The position numbers were made by a program, and so were the translations under genes. From Actinoplanes oryzae (GTDB lineage: Bacteria; Actinomycetota; Actinomycetes; Mycobacteriales; Micromonosporaceae), in contig NZ_JAUQWH010000002.1 in assembly GCF_030757795.1 (NCBI RefSeq), positions 62,001-126,000 of the forward strand: a stretch of DNA of 64,000 nucleotides. The letters are read 5' to 3'. The stretch's first letter is position 1. Every line of letters starts with the position of its first letter. Positions 61,437 through 64,000 of this stretch are shown piece after piece. The notes under the pieces are model-generated. The model saw only the letters and a program-made list of their open reading frames with translations, was not told the origin of the DNA and did not search any database.

Positions 61437-62213
61437 GTGACCCTCTCGCTCCCCCTGCCGCCGGCGATGGCCCGGCGAGCTCTCGAATTCCACGGTACGC
61501 CCGCCCCGGCGCGCCCCGCGGCGACGGTCGTGCTGCTCCACCCCGAGACCCTTCAGGTGTACGTCCTCAAGCGCGCGAGCACCATGGTGTTCGGTGGTGT
61601 CCACGCCTTCCCGGGCGGGCGCGTCGACCCCGCCGACCGCCCCGGGACGCTGCGGCCGGACTGGGACAAGCTCCTCGGCGTGCCCGACGAGGAGGCGCGG
61701 GCGGTGGTGGGAGCCGCGATCCGGGAGCTCTTCGAGGAGACGGGCGTGCTGCTCGCCGGGCGGGTGGACGAGCCGGATCGGATGGCCGGCGACGTGAGCG
61801 GCGAGGAGTGGGAGGCGGATCGGGCGGCAGTCGCCCGGCGGGAGCTGAGCATGACGGAGCTGCTCGACCGGCGGGGCCTGCTGCTGCGGGACGATCTGCT
61901 GCTGCCGTGGGCGCGGTGGATCACGCCGGAGTTCGAGCCGAAGCGGTTCGACACGTGGTTCTTCGTCGCGTTGCTGCCGGAGGCGCAGGCGCCACGGGAC
62001 GTCTCGGGGGAGGCGGACGGGACGGCGTGGATCGACCCGGGGGCGCCCGGCGACCTGACGATGCTGCCGCCTACGCGGGTGACGCTGGCGCAGCTGGCGG
62101 CGTACGAAAGCGTGGATGATCTTGTTGCGGGGAGCGCGACGCGCGACGCCACCGTGCCCGTCATGCCGCGCGTGCGGCCGACCGGCGACGGTGGCGTCGT
62201 CGTGGAGCTGTGA
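61437..62213 (+). CDS. NUDIX hydrolase
   Basis: A 258-residue NUDIX protein of the CoA-diphosphatase-like/NUDT19 branch. The NUDIX box is split: GGVHAFPGGRVDP, an insertion of about 20 residues, then AAIRELFEETGVLL, which carries the catalytic REXXEEXG core. It hydrolyses a nucleoside diphosphate linked to another group; the exact substrate is unknown. GTG 61437 has GGAGG 9 nt upstream. It converges on pstB, with about 40 nt between. Confidence 0.87.
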   Translation: MTLSLPLPPAMARRALEFHGTPAPARPAATVVLLHPETLQVYVLKRASTMVFGGVHAFPGGRVDPADRPGTLRPDWDKLLGVPDEEARAVVGAAIRELFEETGVLLAGRVDEPDRMAGDVSGEEWEADRAAVARRELSMTELLDRRGLLLRDDLLLPWARWITPEFEPKRFDTWFFVALLPEAQAPRDVSGEADGTAWIDPGAPGDLTMLPPTRVTLAQLAAYESVDDLVAGSATRDATVPVMPRVRPTGDGGVVVEL

Positions 62214-62252
62214 CCTGGTTGTTTGCGGTTTTCCGCCGCGGGCCGGCTCGGC

Positions 62253-63029
62253 TCAGCCGAAGCGGCCGGTGATGTAGTCCTCGGTCTTTTTCTGCGACGG
62301 GTTGCTGAAGATCTTCTGCGTGTCGTCGTACTCGATGAGGCGGCCGGGGTCGCCGGTCTTGTCGATCGAGAAGAAGCCGGTCTTGTCGCTGACCCGGGCG
62401 GCCTGCTGCATGTTGTGCGTGACGATGATGATCGTGAAGCGGTCCTTCAGCTTGAACATCAGGTCCTCGATCGCCAGCGTCGAGATCGGGTCGAGCGCCG
62501 AGCAGGGCTCGTCCATGAGCACGACCTGCGGCTCGACCGCGATGGTGCGGGCGATGCAGAGGCGCTGCTGCTGACCGCCGGACAGACCCGCACCCGGCCG
62601 GTTGAGCCGGTCCTTGACCTCGTCCCACAGGTTCGCCGACTTGAGCGACTTCTCCGCCGCGTCGTCCAGCAGCGACTTCTTCTTGACGCCGTTGAGCTTG
62701 AGGCCGGCGACCACGTTCTCGTAGATCGACATCGTGGGGAACGGGTTGGGGCGCTGGAACACCATGCCGATCAGCCGGCGGACCGCGGTGACGTCGACGT
62801 CGGGGTCGTAGATGTTCTGGTCGTCGATGGTGAGCTTGCCCTCGATGCGGGCGCCGGGCAGCACCTCGTGCATGCGGTTGATGGACCGCAGGAAGGTCGA
62901 CTTGCCGCAGCCGGACGGGCCGATCAGGGCGGTGATGGTCTTCGGCTCGACGGTCATCGAGATGCCGTCGATCGCCTTGAAGTTGCCGTAGTAGGACGAG
63001 ACTCCGCTCGCCTCGATGCGCTTGGCCAC
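62253..63029 (-). CDS. pstB: Phosphate ABC transporter ATPase PstB
   Basis: A 258-residue ATPase of the high-affinity phosphate importer. Walker A is [12 protein letters not shown], followed by [15 protein letters not shown], the Q-loop VFQRPNPFP, signature [14 protein letters not shown] and Walker [16 protein letters not shown] 63029 has AGAGG 8 nt upstream, 12 nt after the pstA stop. It works with PstA and PstC (outside the window) and a phosphate-binding protein. Confidence 0.97.
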   Translation of the reverse strand: MAKRIEASGVSSYYGNFKAIDGISMTVEPKTITALIGPSGCGKSTFLRSINRMHEVLPGARIEGKLTIDDQNIYDPDVDVTAVRRLIGMVFQRPNPFPTMSIYENVVAGLKLNGVKKKSLLDDAAEKSLKSANLWDEVKDRLNRPGAGLSGGQQQRLCIARTIAVEPQVVLMDEPCSALDPISTLAIEDLMFKLKDRFTIIIVTHNMQQAARVSDKTGFFSIDKTGDPGRLIEYDDTQKIFSNPSQKKTEDYITGRFG

Positions 63030-63041
63030 TCAGAACACCTC

Positions 63042-64000
63042 TTACTTGGACAGCTGGTTGCGGCGGGCGAGCAGCTTCGCTGCGATGGTCAGGATGAGCA
63101 CCAGGGCGACCAGCGTGAGCGCGGCCGTCCACGCGCGGTCGGGGGCGAAGCGGGAGGCGTCTCCGGCCTGCTGGTACACGAAGACCGCGAGCGACGACTG
63201 GGGACCCGCGAAGGGGTCGCCGTTGATCGCGGCGGTGGCGCCGGCGACGAGCAGCACCGGGGCGGTCTCGCCGGCCGCACGGGCCACGGAGAGCATGATG
63301 CCGGTGACGATGCCGGGCAGGGCGGTCGGCAGCACGACCCGCAGGATCGTCTTCCACTGCGGCACACCGAGGGCGTACGCACCCTCGCGCAGCGGCCCGG
63401 GCACGAGCCGCAGCATCTCCTCGGTCGAGCGCACGATCGTCGGCAGCATCAGCACCGTCAGGGCCAGCGAGGCGGCGAAGCCGGAGAACTGCGGCGTGCC
63501 GTTGTTGAACCACGGGCTGACGATGAGCACCCAGAACGACAGCACGAACAGGCCGGCCACGATCGACGGGATGCCGGTCATGACGTCCACGAAGAAGCGG
63601 ACGGTCAGCGCGAACCTGCCCTTGCCGTACTCGACCAGGTAGATCGCGCCGAGCACGCCCAGCGGCACGGCCATCAGCGCGGCCAGGCCGACCTGCTCCA
63701 GCGTGCCGAGGATGGCGTGGTAGGCGCCGCCGTTGGGGTCGCGGGCGCCGATGTTGTTCATCGAGGAGCCGAAGAAGTCGCCGTCGAGGCGCGCCGCGCC
63801 CTTGGTGACCAGCGTCCACACCACCGACACGAGCGGGATGATCGCCAGGACGCAGGCGGCGTAGATGGCGGCGCGCCACATGCGGTTGCGGGCGGCCCGC
63901 TTGCCCTCGATCGCGCCGGCCGCGAAGTTGAGGCCGACCAGGTAGAACACGGCGCCGAGGAAGACCACGAGCACCCAGTTGCCGATGCCGAAGCCCAGCA
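63042..64000 (-). CDS. pstA: Phosphate ABC transporter permease PstA, 5' end missing
   Basis: About 319 residues of PstA are visible; the frame continues past the window end (LGFGIGNW precedes the first internal start), so the true start is outside. It has a transport-domain pattern GTLEQVGLAALMAVPLGVLG, IYLVEYGKGR, MTGIPSIVAGL and the EAA loop LREGAYALGVPQWKTILRVV. An extra N-terminal membrane segment (about 40 residues) precedes the usual PstA core, common in actinobacteria. Confidence 0.94.
   Translation of the reverse strand, partial: LGFGIGNWVLVVFLGAVFYLVGLNFAAGAIEGKRAARNRMWRAAIYAACVLAIIPLVSVVWTLVTKGAARLDGDFFGSSMNNIGARDPNGGAYHAILGTLEQVGLAALMAVPLGVLGAIYLVEYGKGRFALTVRFFVDVMTGIPSIVAGLFVLSFWVLIVSPWFNNGTPQFSGFAASLALTVLMLPTIVRSTEEMLRLVPGPLREGAYALGVPQWKTILRVVLPTALPGIVTGIMLSVARAAGETAPVLLVAGATAAINGDPFAGPQSSLAVFVYQQAGDASRFAPDRAWTAALTLVALVLILTIAAKLLARRNQLSK

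Overview
The window is high-GC actinobacterial DNA, most probably a Micromonosporaceae chromosome of the Actinoplanes type. This is inferred from strong third-position GC, the Cdc48-like protein of actinobacteria, a CIRCE-controlled GroEL, an ECF41 sigma factor, many leaderless promoters (TANNNT followed 6-7 nt later by ATG/GTG), and the Pst/Pit phosphate genes. No rRNA, tRNA, CRISPR array, insertion sequence or prophage was seen. Genes are dense, often overlapping by 4 nt, on both strands.

Layout. 0-8.5 kb: an ABC exporter whose ATPase is fused to an extracytoplasmic alpha/beta hydrolase, the AAA+ protein Cpa, a DUF3263 protein and a second ABC exporter. 8.7-11.5 kb: a regulatory island with three LuxR-type proteins, a cupin-like protein and a small secreted peptide translationally coupled to a minimal LuxR protein. 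11.7-20.7 kb: the most interesting locus, a nine-gene, almost continuously overlapping operon that looks like an undescribed class of ribosomally synthesised, modified peptide (RiPP) pathway. It has a 44-residue acidic precursor ending in Tyr, a strong hairpin, two SagB-type dehydrogenases with complementary motif loss, an S9 peptidase, two paralogous helical-repeat proteins of unknown function, a MATE exporter, a methyltransferase and a flavin reductase. There is no YcaO, LanC, lasso cyclase or radical SAM enzyme. 20.8-22.2 kb: threonine synthase behind a SAM-I riboswitch. 22.4-28.2 kb: two GNAT acetyltransferases, an HExxH protein whose end overlaps a 48-bp tandem repeat, and a 1213-residue teichoic-acid-type glycosyltransferase/glycerophosphotransferase.

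28.5-36.1 kb: groEL under two CIRCE operators, then a sugar locus (Gfo/Idh/MocA dehydrogenase, ROK repressor, binding protein and two permeases, no ATPase). 36.1-41.5 kb: a 1789-residue LPKTG-anchored surface protein with about twelve cadherin-like repeats. 41.6-46.5 kb: an MFS exporter divergent from an HxlR-peroxiredoxin fusion, glycerol-3-phosphate dehydrogenase, a DUF4031 protein and an HD hydrolase. 46.5-55.9 kb: FUSC-like and PrsW membrane proteins, an orphan GroES-like protein, an AI-2E-family transporter, a multi-spanning membrane protein, a DinG-type helicase, a DUF402 protein and an ECF41 sigma factor. 56.0-64.0 kb: a phosphodiesterase-like protein, DUF47-Pit phosphate uptake behind a PhoP-box-like repeat, a PadR-controlled membrane protein with a decayed copy, an oxidoreductase, a NUDIX hydrolase and pstB-pstA, the last cut by the window edge.

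The groups likely act as units: operon-coupled peptide maturation and export; phosphate uptake by low-affinity (Pit) and high-affinity (Pst) systems; and ROK-controlled sugar uptake. Functions are assigned from protein motifs read by eye; no database search was possible.
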